A program made the position numbers and the translations under genes. Source: Methanosarcina sp. UBA5 (lineage in GTDB: Archaea > Halobacteriota > Methanosarcinia > Methanosarcinales > Methanosarcinaceae). From it: a DNA stretch of 27,188 nucleotides. The notes under the pieces are model-generated. The model saw only the letters and a program-made list of their open reading frames with translations. It made no database searches and was not told the DNA's origin. The DNA lies in contig NZ_DAVG01000111.1 in assembly GCF_002505485.1 (NCBI RefSeq), positions 1 through 27,188 of the forward strand, read 5' to 3'. Positions 1 to 6,866 of this stretch are shown one piece after another (position 1 is the first letter of the stretch; every line of letters starts with the position of its first letter).

Positions 1-781
1 TTATGTCGGGGCTCACAGCCGAGATAAAGGAGGCTCCACTTGCTGTACTGCTGCCATGGTGTCCCACCTTCAAAATGTCAGCATCAACATTGTAACCTGC
101 TTTCATTATATCATTCTCTGCTTCTAAACCAGCATCACCCATGAGTAGAAATGATACCTTTCCATCTGTTACTTTGAGAATTATGGAGTTCTGGTTAAGA
201 TCATCAGAGTAATAAGAAGTACCGGGATTTAGAACTTCAACATCAATACCTGATGCGAAATTAATCTTGTCTCCTCTTTTAGGGGTTTCAAAGGGAATAT
301 TCTTCTTATCAATAGTGGTCAGCATGTTCTCATATGTTTTGGAAGTGTAAGGATATCCGCTATCAATAAAATGATCAACCTTGAAGTTATTGAGAACATC
401 ATTCATGCCACCAATATGATCAGAATGAGGATGTGTTGCGACTACATAATCCAGCGTGGAAATTCCTTGGTTATGCAAGTAATCTGACACTACTTCTCCC
501 TTGTCGCTTTCTCCTGCATCAATTAACATGGATTTATTTCCGTATTTAATCAGAATCGAATCTCCCTGTCCAACATCTAGGAAATGGACAGTTAGATTTT
601 GACCTGATGGAATACTGGCATTTTGAGTTGTTGTTTTTTCTGTTGATGCTTGAGCAGTTGGAGTAGGTTGTTCTGTTGCGTGTGTATTTTCTGAAGAATT
701 TGTTTTATACTCAGTACAGCCGGCTGCAACAAGTACTAAAAATAAGCAAAAAACGATGACAAGAATTTGGGAAGATTTCAT
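1..781 (-). CDS. Lipoprotein with metallo-beta-lactamase fold (ComEC C-terminal-like), 3' end outside window
   Basis: The frame reads 260 codons from an ATG at 779-781 to the window edge without a stop, so the C-terminus is missing. The N-terminus is a hydrophobic signal segment ending in a lipobox (VAAGC, Cys about residue 21), followed by a Thr/Ser/Gln-rich linker, which predicts a lipid-anchored protein on the outer face of the membrane. Next comes a metallo-beta-lactamase domain: LDVGQGDS, then the metal-binding motif THPHSDHIGG, and later LLMGDAG and VGHHGSS. This order matches the family that includes the C-terminal domain of ComEC, a nuclease/phosphodiesterase-like fold. The true substrate cannot be read from sequence. 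It is the first of several minus-strand envelope genes here. Identification of the fold is firm; the function is inferred. Confidence 0.85.
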   Translation of the reverse strand, partial: MKSSQILVIVFCLFLVLVAAGCTEYKTNSSENTHATEQPTPTAQASTEKTTTQNASIPSGQNLTVHFLDVGQGDSILIKYGNKSMLIDAGESDKGEVVSDYLHNQGISTLDYVVATHPHSDHIGGMNDVLNNFKVDHFIDSGYPYTSKTYENMLTTIDKKNIPFETPKRGDKINFASGIDVEVLNPGTSYYSDDLNQNSIILKVTDGKVSFLLMGDAGLEAENDIMKAGYNVDADILKVGHHGSSTASGASFISAVSPDI

Positions 782-824
782 AATAATAAATAGAATTTGT
801 AGATATTAGAAAGTTGCATTAAGC

Positions 825-1058
825 CTACCCAAAAGCTATAGAATCCATGTTTCTAATAATCCATTTCCCACTATCTGCTACCATATTCCCATATTCTATC
901 AGGTCATCTATTACTTTTCTTTTCAGAAAGAATGATGTCTCAGGCAAGATTTGTCTTGCAAAATAGTTAGAAGTATCAAAAGCTGAAAGCTCGTTCTCTT
1001 TCGCATATTCAAAAAAAGCCTGCTTTATTATCTCAACTTATTCTTCTTCTGTTGTCAT
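825..1058 (-). pseudogene. Small hypothetical protein (77 codons) interrupted by an in-frame TAA at codon 7
   Basis: A minus-strand frame starts with ATG at 1056-1058 (MTTEEE), meets TAA at 1038-1040, and then reads without further stops for 70 codons to TAG at 825-827. The downstream part looks coding: VEIIKQAFFEYAKENEL near its start, then a segment rich in charged and aromatic residues and a WIIRNMDS end. No ATG, GTG or TTG lies right after the stop to restart translation, so the simplest reading is a recent nonsense mutation in a small soluble protein gene. The family is not recognised. It lies between two envelope-protein genes on the same strand. A sequencing error or a real readthrough cannot be excluded. 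Confidence 0.5.
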
Positions 1059-1139
1059 CTTATCACACAAGGCATAAAATAAAAAGATCCCCACTCCTCT
1101 TTATGTTTAGTCTTTTTACCTTTCTAATTTAGTTTTTAC

Positions 1140-2501
1140 TTACTTTTTTACTGTTATATAATTAGACATAGTTTTGGTATTACTTCCCTTAGCATTCTTT
1201 ACTGTTAAGCTAACAGTATATTTTCCTGCTTTACTGTATTTATGTACAGGGTTCTTGGCTGTTGAATAAGTTCGATCTCCGAAACTCCACTTCCATGAAG
1301 TTGGACTATTGGCACTCTTGTCGGTAAACTGAACCTTTAGTGGGACTTTTCCAGACCTTGGGGAAGCTGAGAATGCAGCAACAGGCAGTTTTGGCTGTGG
1401 TACTTCAACAGTAGCCATATAAATGTCGCCGTATTCATAAGGACCAGAACCATATTGCCATACTATGTTGTTACCGTAAATAGCAGGATAGTAAGCTGAT
1501 CCATTGGCGCTGATTTTCATTTTTTGATTAGTGGAAATATCATACATATAGATACCATGATTTACCCCACCGTCGTCATCTCCACCATCATCCTCCCATA
1601 CTATCCTGTTACCATAGATAGCAGGATATCTCTGATCATCTGGACTGCTGGTTATCTGAGTTTCCTTTTTAGTGGATAGATCATACATGTAAATATCAGC
1701 GTTTCCACTGCGTTGATCCTCCCATACTATCCTGTTACCGTAAATGGCAGGATGGTATACTGATCCTTTCGAGCTAATTTTCATTTTCTTCTTGGTGGAA
1801 ATATCATACATATAGATACCATGATTTACCCAACCGTCATCCTGTCCACCATCATCCTCCCATACTATCTTGTTACCATAGATAGCAGGATATCTCTGAT
1901 CATCTGGACTGCTGGTTATTTGAGTTTCCTTTTTTGTGGAAAGATCATACATATAAATATCAAGGCTTGCATTGCGTCCATCCTGCCATACTATCTTGTT
2001 ACCGTAAATGGCAGGATCGGATGCGTACCCGCTGCTGGTTGTAATCTGAGTTTCCTTTTTAGTGGAAAGATCATACATGTAGATATTCCAGTTTTCGTCG
2101 CGATACTCTGACCATACTATTTTATTGCCGTATATAGCAGGTTTCCCTGCGTCTCCACTGGCACTTATCTGAGTTTCCTTTTTAGTAGAAAGATCGTACA
2201 TATAAATATTGTAGTTTCCACTGCGTCCATCATACCATATTATCTTATTACCATAGATAGCCGAATTGTATGCTGATTCACTGGTACTTATCTTAGTTTC
2301 AGTAGTCTGAAGCGAGGCGATTTTCTCTGCAGTTGCCAGCGCTGTAGACGGAGCGTAATTGTCTTTTATAGTGACGTTTCCAGTATTTATGGTGACGTTT
2401 CCAGTATTATTGTCAGTAGCTGCTAATGCCGTAGATACCAAAAGCAAGATTAGAGCTATTGAGACAAAACTTATTTTACACAGAGTCTTTGTTTCATTCA
2501 A
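1140..2501 (-). CDS. Secreted seven-blade beta-propeller protein with C-terminal PKD domain
   Basis: 453 codons. Residues about 1-28 are a signal peptide (hydrophobic run ending STALAA). Residues about 50-365 contain seven repeats of roughly 40-48 residues, each with the core PAIYGNKIVW followed by a D-rich loop and IYMYDLSTKK, typical of TolB-like propellers; seven copies suggest a closed seven-blade ring. Blades 3-4 and 5-6 are nearly the same in pairs (SSPDDQRYPAIYGN then an unusual longer D/G-rich loop and NHGIYMYD), pointing to a recent two-blade duplication. Residues about 370-453 form a PKD domain (FSASPRSGKVPLKVQFTD, WSFGD, HKYSKAGKYTV). The start used is TTG at 2499-2501; an in-frame ATG is absent nearby, and an out-of-frame ATG sits just upstream. 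Such proteins are surface-exposed adhesins or binding proteins in Methanosarcina; the ligand is unknown. Confidence 0.85.
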   Translation of the reverse strand: MNETKTLCKISFVSIALILLLVSTALAATDNNTGNVTINTGNVTIKDNYAPSTALATAEKIASLQTTETKISTSESAYNSAIYGNKIIWYDGRSGNYNIYMYDLSTKKETQISASGDAGKPAIYGNKIVWSEYRDENWNIYMYDLSTKKETQITTSSGYASDPAIYGNKIVWQDGRNASLDIYMYDLSTKKETQITSSPDDQRYPAIYGNKIVWEDDGGQDDGWVNHGIYMYDISTKKKMKISSKGSVYHPAIYGNRIVWEDQRSGNADIYMYDLSTKKETQITSSPDDQRYPAIYGNRIVWEDDGGDDDGGVNHGIYMYDISTNQKMKISANGSAYYPAIYGNNIVWQYGSGPYEYGDIYMATVEVPQPKLPVAAFSASPRSGKVPLKVQFTDKSANSPTSWKWSFGDRTYSTAKNPVHKYSKAGKYTVSLTVKNAKGSNTKTMSNYITVKK

Positions 2502-3230
2502 TATTTCCCATCTCTTATTTTTAATACGGGAGCTTTGGCTCCAAAAATCAAGTTTTAATACTAGTATTTATATTTTGTTTTTTTAACTCTAGCATTTATA
2601 AAAATTTAATATATTATAAATTTATGTCTAATATAAACTTTATAAAATCAAATATACTTAAAAATAAAAAATTTGTTAATATTAAAAGAAGAGTCTCAAA
2701 CATATGCCGTCATAACGGTCTAATTACTCAAATAAGCATAATTATGTCGTATTGAAGTAAATACTCCTTCACGTTACCCTGTAATACGATTTTTTGAAAG
2801 TAACCTTTGTTTTTCGATACAGTTATCTGGTAAGTGATTGATATTTTTACCTCGGCTTCCTATCCGATTTACTGTCTATATAAAAGGAAGCTATAGTTTA
2901 GATATTCAAATAGATATACGAAGAGGCGAGGGTTCACTTCATCCCCAATCTAAAGAACGGGGTATTCGTGACCCTCTGCGCTCCCGTTGTAATAAACATT
3001 ATTATATATTAAGAAATATAATACGCTATATGATAATTCTTGCTTGAAGATTGCCCTGACTTAGTGTATATGTGAGTAACAGTTTTCATTTTATTATGAA
3101 AATTAGAATATTTTTTCAAGCCGTAGAAAATTCTTGAGGTAAACAATATAGATAATTATACTAGTTTTCAGCTTACAATATAGGGAATTTTAATAGAATT
3201 CCAGGTAGAATTTGGAGTTTCGGGGGGCGT
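2502..3230. other. Long AT-rich gene-free stretch
   Basis: No convincing gene on either strand. An open frame at 2838-3047 covers the IS-end-like hairpin and has no family resemblance. The left part is very AT-rich and would carry the promoter of the propeller gene. The sequence TCGTATT near 2749 and its inverted copy AATACGA near 2784 form a weak stem. The right end, with GGGGGG just before the ATG at 3231, carries the ribosome-binding site of the dehydrogenase gene. Confidence 0.6.
2926..2979 (+). mobile_element. IS200/IS605-type right-end-like hairpin, orphan remnant
   Basis: GAGGGTTCAC (2928-2937) pairs with GTGACCCTC (2968-2976) with one bulged base, and an inner CCCC/GGGG pair closes a loop around AATCTAAAGAAC. 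Two-step hairpins of this kind, with the core TTCATCCCC...GGGGTATTC, are typical of the region just after tnpB in IS605-family elements of methanogens, where the right end and guide-RNA scaffold lie. No tnpA or tnpB reading frame is present nearby, so only the end remains. The family assignment is from memory of such ends and was not tested. Confidence 0.4.
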
Positions 3231-4184
3231 ATGAAGATAGTAGTAGCAGATCCAATATTCCTTACGGAAGAGTATGTAAAGCGGCTCGAGACGTTGGGTG
3301 AACTGAAAATATACGACAATGTGCCTGCATCTCATGACGAGTTCGTTGAGAGAATAAAGGATGCAGACGTTGTAATAGTGGGAAGATACGGCGTTAACGC
3401 CAGGGCCATAAGCTCTGCTCCCAGGCTAAAGATGATTTCCCTGTGGCAGACCGGCTTCGACAATGTGGATCTGGAGGCAGCCACCGAGTACGGAGTAATC
3501 GTATCAAACGTTCCCAGTTATGCCTTTGACTCGGTAGCGGAGTTTGTTTTTGCCTTATCTCTCAACCTTCTACGAAAAATCCATCTCGCGGATATGAATC
3601 TGCGAAAGGGATTATTCGGTTGGAAGTACTATGTGGGAAACCAGCTCATGAGCAAGACCTTAGGCGTGCTCGGGACAGGCGAAATAGGTAAGCGAGTGAT
3701 ACAAATTGCACATGGATTCAATATGAACATACTCTCTGTTACGGCTCACCCAAGCCCCGAGAGGACAAAAGCTCTGGGGATAAAGTTCGTGGACCTGGAC
3801 ACTCTGCTCTCGGAGAGTGATATAGTTACACTACACGTGCCACTGACGCCCGAAACTGAGCATATGATAGGCGCGCGAGAACTGGCAAAAATGAAGCCTA
3901 CCGCCATACTGATCAATACCGCAAGGGGAAAAGTGGTCGATGAAGCTGCTCTGATAAAAGCTCTAAAGGAAGAAAAAATCGCTGGAGCAGGGCTTGATGT
4001 CTTTGAAAAGGAGCCGCTACCTATGGATAGTCCTCTGTTAGAGATGAATAATGTGGTGCTGACCCCGCATATTGCCTTCCTGTCTGAAGAATCTTTAGAT
4101 GAGTGTACTTACATGACTGTTGAGAACGTGGAGATGTTTACTAAGGGTGAACCCCAGAACGTGGTGAAATCGCAAGCCTTTTAA
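3231..4184 (+). CDS. D-isomer-specific 2-hydroxyacid dehydrogenase (NAD-dependent)
   Basis: 317 aa, full length for the family. It should reduce or oxidise a 2-keto/2-hydroxy acid with NAD(P) in the cytoplasm. The substrate-binding half is split around a Rossmann domain with LGTGEIG (G148-x-G150-xx-G153). The catalytic trio is present: R232 in NTARGKVVDE, E261 in DVFEKEP, and H280 in LTPHIAF. It lacks the C-terminal ACT/regulatory domain of long phosphoglycerate dehydrogenases, so it may be a glyoxylate/hydroxypyruvate-type or phosphonate-type enzyme; sequence alone does not decide. The ATG follows a strong GGGGGG ribosome site. It stands alone, and its stop codon lies inside a terminator-like hairpin. 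Confidence 0.9.
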   Translation: MKIVVADPIFLTEEYVKRLETLGELKIYDNVPASHDEFVERIKDADVVIVGRYGVNARAISSAPRLKMISLWQTGFDNVDLEAATEYGVIVSNVPSYAFDSVAEFVFALSLNLLRKIHLADMNLRKGLFGWKYYVGNQLMSKTLGVLGTGEIGKRVIQIAHGFNMNILSVTAHPSPERTKALGIKFVDLDTLLSESDIVTLHVPLTPETEHMIGARELAKMKPTAILINTARGKVVDEAALIKALKEEKIAGAGLDVFEKEPLPMDSPLLEMNNVVLTPHIAFLSEESLDECTYMTVENVEMFTKGEPQNVVKSQAF

Positions 4185-4195
4185 AAAAAGGCTTG
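4173..4195 (+). terminator. Hairpin overlapping the dehydrogenase stop codon
   Basis: CAAGCCTTTT (4173-4182) and AAAAGGCTTG (4186-4195) form a perfect 10-bp stem with a 3-base loop; the stop TAA (4182-4184) is inside. It is followed by a 15-bp tandem duplication with core GAGCGAAAACCCCCT (from about 4195). The 3' part recurs at 25198-25217. Confidence 0.5.
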
Positions 4196-4312
4196 AGCGA
4201 AAACCCCCTGAGCGAAAACCCCCTATTAGTATCGTGGTCACAACCTTTTCAAAAAATGTCTTAAGGGAATTCAAAAATTTCTTAATTTATTCCATTCTAC
4301 CAATATCTAGTG

Positions 4313-4335
4313 TAATGAGAAACTCAGTCTCATTA
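4313..4335. promoter_or_regulatory. Inverted repeat upstream of the first copZ-like gene (possible operator)
   Basis: TAATGAGA (4313-4320) and TCTCATTA (4328-4335) form a perfect 8-bp inverted repeat with a 7-base spacer, about 135 bp before the CopZ-like start. Size and symmetry suit a dimeric repressor site. It is not found upstream of the second copy. Role inferred only from position. Confidence 0.35.
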
Positions 4336-4470
4336 ACCTGAATTACGTAAAGAATTTGTGGCAAACCGGACATATTCTTATTCAATCTATTCAATCCTAC
4401 AGGATTTCAGAAAATTATTATGTTAATTATATGTTAAATTATTATGTAAAGCTATACGGAGATCGAAAAC

Positions 4471-4677
4471 ATGACTCAAGAAACTATCAAAGTTGAAGGC
4501 ATGTCCTGTATGCACTGCCAGTTGAGAGTTAAAAAGGCAGTTGAAGCTGTAGAAGGTGTACAGAGGGTGGACGTAAACCTTCAGACCAAACAGGTAACTG
4601 TTGATTATGAAGAAGGGAAGGCAAATCTCGAAAAGGTCAAGGCTGCAGTTAGGGAAAGCGGGTATGAGCCCGTTTAA
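4471..4677 (+). CDS. copZ: CopZ-like copper chaperone, single HMA domain (copy A)
   Basis: 68 aa, the usual size for a stand-alone heavy-metal-associated domain. The Cu(I)-binding loop reads GMSCMHC (Cys 13 and Cys 16), and the rest fits the beta-alpha-beta-beta-alpha-beta fold (VEGVQRVDVNLQTKQVTVDY; ending ESGYEPV). It should bind Cu(I) in the cytoplasm and pass it to CopA. The ATG follows GGAG at 4458-4461. The protein is 63/68 identical by eye to the copy at 6377-6583, and the following genes are duplicated too. A role in another soft metal is possible but less likely given the CopA in the same unit. Confidence 0.88.
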   Translation: MTQETIKVEGMSCMHCQLRVKKAVEAVEGVQRVDVNLQTKQVTVDYEEGKANLEKVKAAVRESGYEPV

Positions 4678-4781
4678 TATAATAATCTCACGCAAACAAT
4701 ATCTGGTACTGGTTTCAAAGAATATATAGTAAAAGGTACAAGTTTTTACATATGGGTGATGTGCCTGTTTGAGAAATACAA

Positions 4782-5030
4782 TTGTGCTACGGGGGTGAAC
4801 ATATAGGGGAGACAACATTTATAGTAGACGATCTGGTATGTAGGTACTGCAGGGATATGGTTACAAGACTCGTTACCTCTATCAACGGGGTTTCCAGAGT
4901 AAACATCAATATTCCTGAAAGAACCGTAAATGTGGCCTATGACAGCCGGATAACTGATGCGTATGTCATACAGATGACCTTGCTTAAAGCTGGCTATAAA
5001 ACCGTAGAAGAGCCCGGAAGAATGTTTTAA
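4782..5030 (+). CDS. Second HMA-domain protein of the copper module (intact copy)
   Basis: Up to 82 aa with one HMA-like domain: the metal loop is DDLVCRYC (CxxC, without the usual GMT), followed by INGVSRVNINIPERTVNVAYD and an LLKAGYKTVEE end. It would be a divergent Cu(I)-binding chaperone or regulator-type HMA protein. The start is doubtful. The only standard start in frame is TTG at 4782 with no ribosome site; a strong GGGGGTGA lies just before an in-frame ATA at about 4803, where the domain really begins, so an original ATG may have mutated. A decayed copy of the same gene is at 6657-6823. It lies 104 bp after copZ copy A. Confidence 0.6.
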   Translation: MCYGGEHIGETTFIVDDLVCRYCRDMVTRLVTSINGVSRVNINIPERTVNVAYDSRITDAYVIQMTLLKAGYKTVEEPGRMF

Positions 5031-5071
5031 ACGCCGAGCAGTCCTGAAAAATCTGGATAGCCGCAGATCCG

Positions 5072-5170
5072 ATGGAAGTTACTATTAGAATCTACGGCAT
5101 GACCTGCGTTTATTGCCATAAAAGAATAGCGGATGCTATTTTTTCTCTTGATGAAGTGAAAACTGCTTAA
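5072..5170 (+). pseudogene. Truncated copA 5' end (copy A of the module)
   Basis: The ATG at 5072 opens 32 codons ending in TAA at 5168-5170. The protein starts MEVTIRIYGMTCVYCHKR and keeps the CxxC of an HMA domain, but stops after the first helix. DNA from about 5030 through 5160 closely matches the 5' end of the full copA at 6867, including the untranslated leader (AAACGCCGAG, CAGATCCGATGGAAGTTACT). This is a 3'-truncated duplicate, not an independent gene, although a half-domain peptide could still be made. Confidence 0.75.
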
Positions 5171-5180
5171 GTTCTAAACG

Positions 5181-5286
5181 GACTTTAAAGAAATTTTTAA
5201 ACGAATTAAGTTTTGAAAGGGTTCTTAAACAGATGGAGTCTTAAAGGAACTTTTAAACAAATTGAATTTTGAAGGGATTTTAAATT
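5181..5286 (+). repeat. Diverged direct repeat, two units of about 56 bp
   Basis: The segment from 5181 (CTTTAAAGAAATTTTTAAAC, then a GTTTTGAAAGGG core) recurs from 5237 (CTTAAAGGAACTTTTAAACA, then ATTTTGAAGGGA). It lies directly after the truncated copA and may mark the duplication breakpoint. Confidence 0.5.
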
Positions 5287-5359
5287 TAAGAAGAATATGG
5301 TTTCTGAAAGACACCATCCATATAATCAAGCAGTTATATTTTCTCTTTCATACATACAG

Positions 5360-5566
5360 TCATTTTGAGGGAAAAATCGTGTTTTTGCAGGTGGAATAAC
5401 AAAGTTCATGATGCGGATTACCCCGTTTTTCTGACCATTGTATTAAAGGAATTACTGCTTCACAAAGCTCTTTTCCATCGTCTGTCAAAAAGTATTCAAC
5501 CCTCTGAGGTATCTCGGGAAATGCTTCTCTTTGGATCAGGCCTTCTTTTTGGAGCTCTTTTAACAG
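5360..5566 (-). pseudogene. C-terminal remnant of an HxlR-family winged-helix regulator
   Basis: On the minus strand a frame ending in TGA (5360-5362) encodes LLKELQKEGLIQREAF, PEIPQRVEYFLTDDGKEL and then IQWSEKRG. This is the recognition-helix end, wing and last helix of HxlR regulators (typical family text: LKELEEDGLI..EVPPRVEYSLT). Similarity stops abruptly at about 5566, where the first half of the domain should be; upstream codons give no match and no start. HxlR genes are often divergent from a flavoprotein they control, and exactly such a gene remnant begins here on the other strand. Not functional as it stands. Confidence 0.7.
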
Positions 5567-5582
5567 GTATGGTGGATAAAAT

Positions 5583-5990
5583 GATACAAACGGCCTTACA
5601 TGTCCCCCCGATGTTGATGAATTCGAATTACCTGGTCTAAAGGAAAAGCCCTCAAAAAAGATCAGGACACCAGGAATTGAAGAATGCTATGCATGGATGG
5701 AATGTAAACTAGATCATACCCTTGAAGAAGTATACAATGGCTTTCCTTACGCATTGATTCTTGGTAAAGTAGTGTATCTTGAGGTGGAAGATAGTATATA
5801 TAACAAAGAAAGCGGTTCCTGGGATTTGGAAAAAGCTAAACCATTAATGATGATAGGATCAGATAAGGGGATGCATTTCTGTACTGTTAACGATATTGGT
5901 AAGTTCGAGCCTTATGGAGCTATGTTTGAGAGTGGTAAAGATCCGCTAGCCTTGATGTATAAAAAAGAGAAGAGGCAAGAGTGTAAGTAA
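5583..5990 (+). pseudogene. 5'-truncated flavin reductase-like (FMN-binding split barrel) gene
   Basis: The homologous frame can be read from about 5583 (DTNGLTCPPDVDEFELPGL, then IRTPGIEECYAWMECKLD, FPYALILGKVVYLEVED) to TAA at 5988-5990. This is the second half of flavin reductase/FMN-binding proteins, in which a (C)PPDVDEFE segment is followed by the ECxxxxECKL stretch. The first part of the barrel, including the FMN-binding N-terminal strands, is absent and a stop lies just before. The ATG at 5697 could start a 97-residue product but leaves less than a domain. It faces the HxlR remnant, so one deletion probably removed both 5' ends and the shared promoter. Confidence 0.65.
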
Positions 5991-6017
5991 ACAGCGGAAG
6001 ATTATAATGAATTAGAA

Positions 6018-6046
6018 AAAACACGAATTCAAAAAGCTCGTGTTTT
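6018..6046 (+). terminator. Hairpin after the flavin reductase remnant
   Basis: AAAACACGA (6018-6026) pairs perfectly with TCGTGTTTT (6038-6046) across an 11-base loop, 28 bp past the stop codon and ending in T residues. Confidence 0.55.
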
Positions 6047-6066
6047 AAACTGCTGAGAATCTAATA

Positions 6067-6169
6067 TTATTATTGTTTTCTCAGTCATTATTGTTTTCTC
6101 AGTCATTATTGTTTTCTCAGTCATTATTGTTTTCTCAGTTAGTACTGCACAGTTTAACTGAGAAAACAA
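6067..6169. repeat. Four 18-bp tandem repeats facing one inverted copy
   Basis: TCATTATTGTTTTCTCAG occurs at 6085-6102, 6103-6120 and 6121-6138, with a one-mismatch copy at 6067-6084. TAACTGAGAAAACAA (6155-6169) is the exact reverse complement of 6127-6141, giving a 15-bp perfect stem with a 13-base loop; each earlier repeat could pair over 12 bp instead. Confidence 0.85.
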
Positions 6170-6376
6170 CGTTCTCCGGTACATTGATTTCTATTGATAG
6201 CTAATTATATGCTTAGTTTAAGCCCCGGAACCCAAGGAGCTAGTTTTGAAACCATAATGATTCAGCGTGAGAAATTCGTAGAATCAGATATATGATTTTA
6301 AAACTTGGAAATTCGAGGTTCAATAGCTTGATTTTATATTAAAAAAGTTTTATGCTTATAGTTGGAGAGAGAATAT

Positions 6377-6583
6377 ATGACTCAAGAAACTATCAAAGTT
6401 GAAGGCATGTCCTGTATGCACTGTCAGATGAGGGTTAAAAAAGCAGTCGAAGCTGTGGAAGGTGTACAGAAGGCGGACGTAAACCTTCAGACCAAACAGG
6501 TAACTGTTGATTATGAAGAAGGGAAGGCAAATCTCGAAAAGGTCAAAGATGCGGTCAGGGAAGCCGGATATGAACCCGTTTAA
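6377..6583 (+). CDS. copZ: CopZ-like copper chaperone, single HMA domain (copy B)
   Basis: 68 aa, with GMSCMHC as Cu(I) loop, differing from copy A at five positions (L18M, R32K, V33A, A58D, S63A). The start at ATG 6377 is set by alignment with copy A and by GGAGAG at 6365-6370; an in-frame TTG further upstream (6362) would only add five residues over the ribosome site. It lies in the same order as in copy A: copZ, second HMA gene (here ruined), copA (here intact), about 280 bp before copA. It should supply Cu(I) to CopA. Two nearly equal chaperones may give a dosage effect, which is inference. Confidence 0.88.
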   Translation: MTQETIKVEGMSCMHCQMRVKKAVEAVEGVQKADVNLQTKQVTVDYEEGKANLEKVKDAVREAGYEPV

Positions 6584-6656
6584 ATGCAGTCTCGCGTTAG
6601 TAATATCTCTTAATGGTTTCAAAGATTATTATACTAAAAGTACAAGCTTTTACAGA

Positions 6657-6823
6657 TAGATAAACGGGGTTTCCAGAGTAAATATCAATATTCCTAATAT
6701 CAATGTTCCTGAAAGAACCGTAAATGTAGCCTATAACAGCCGGATAACTGATGCATATGTCATATAGATGACCCTGCTAAAACTGAATATAAAACTGTAG
6801 AAGAGCTAGGAAGAATATTTTAA
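6657..6823 (+). pseudogene. Decayed copy of the second HMA gene (copy B)
   Basis: DNA from 6663 to 6823 matches the 3' two-thirds of the gene at 4782-5030 (AACGGGGTTTCCAGAGTAAA; GAAAGAACCGTAAATGTAGC). The 5' part with the CxxC is deleted: the spacer text TACAAG.TTTTTACA joins directly to the middle of the gene. There is also a 15-bp internal duplication (AATATCAAT.TTCCT twice), a CAG to TAG change (in GTCATATAGATG) and a small frame-breaking deletion. It cannot make an HMA domain. Confidence 0.8.
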
Positions 6824-6866
6824 ACGCCGAGAGGTCCTGAAAAATCTGAATAAGGCGGCAGATCCG

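Noticed and set aside
2838..3047. Open frame of 69 codons on the plus strand
   Set aside because: It runs through the IS-end-like hairpin, has no ribosome site and no family resemblance; the composition is that of the hairpin DNA.
5365..5640. Open frame of 91 codons on the plus strand
   Set aside because: It is opposite to the HxlR remnant, whose minus-strand reading gives a clear family match; the plus frame has none.
6067..6138. Tandem 18-bp units considered as a CRISPR array
   Set aside because: Units are directly adjacent without spacers and no cas gene is near.
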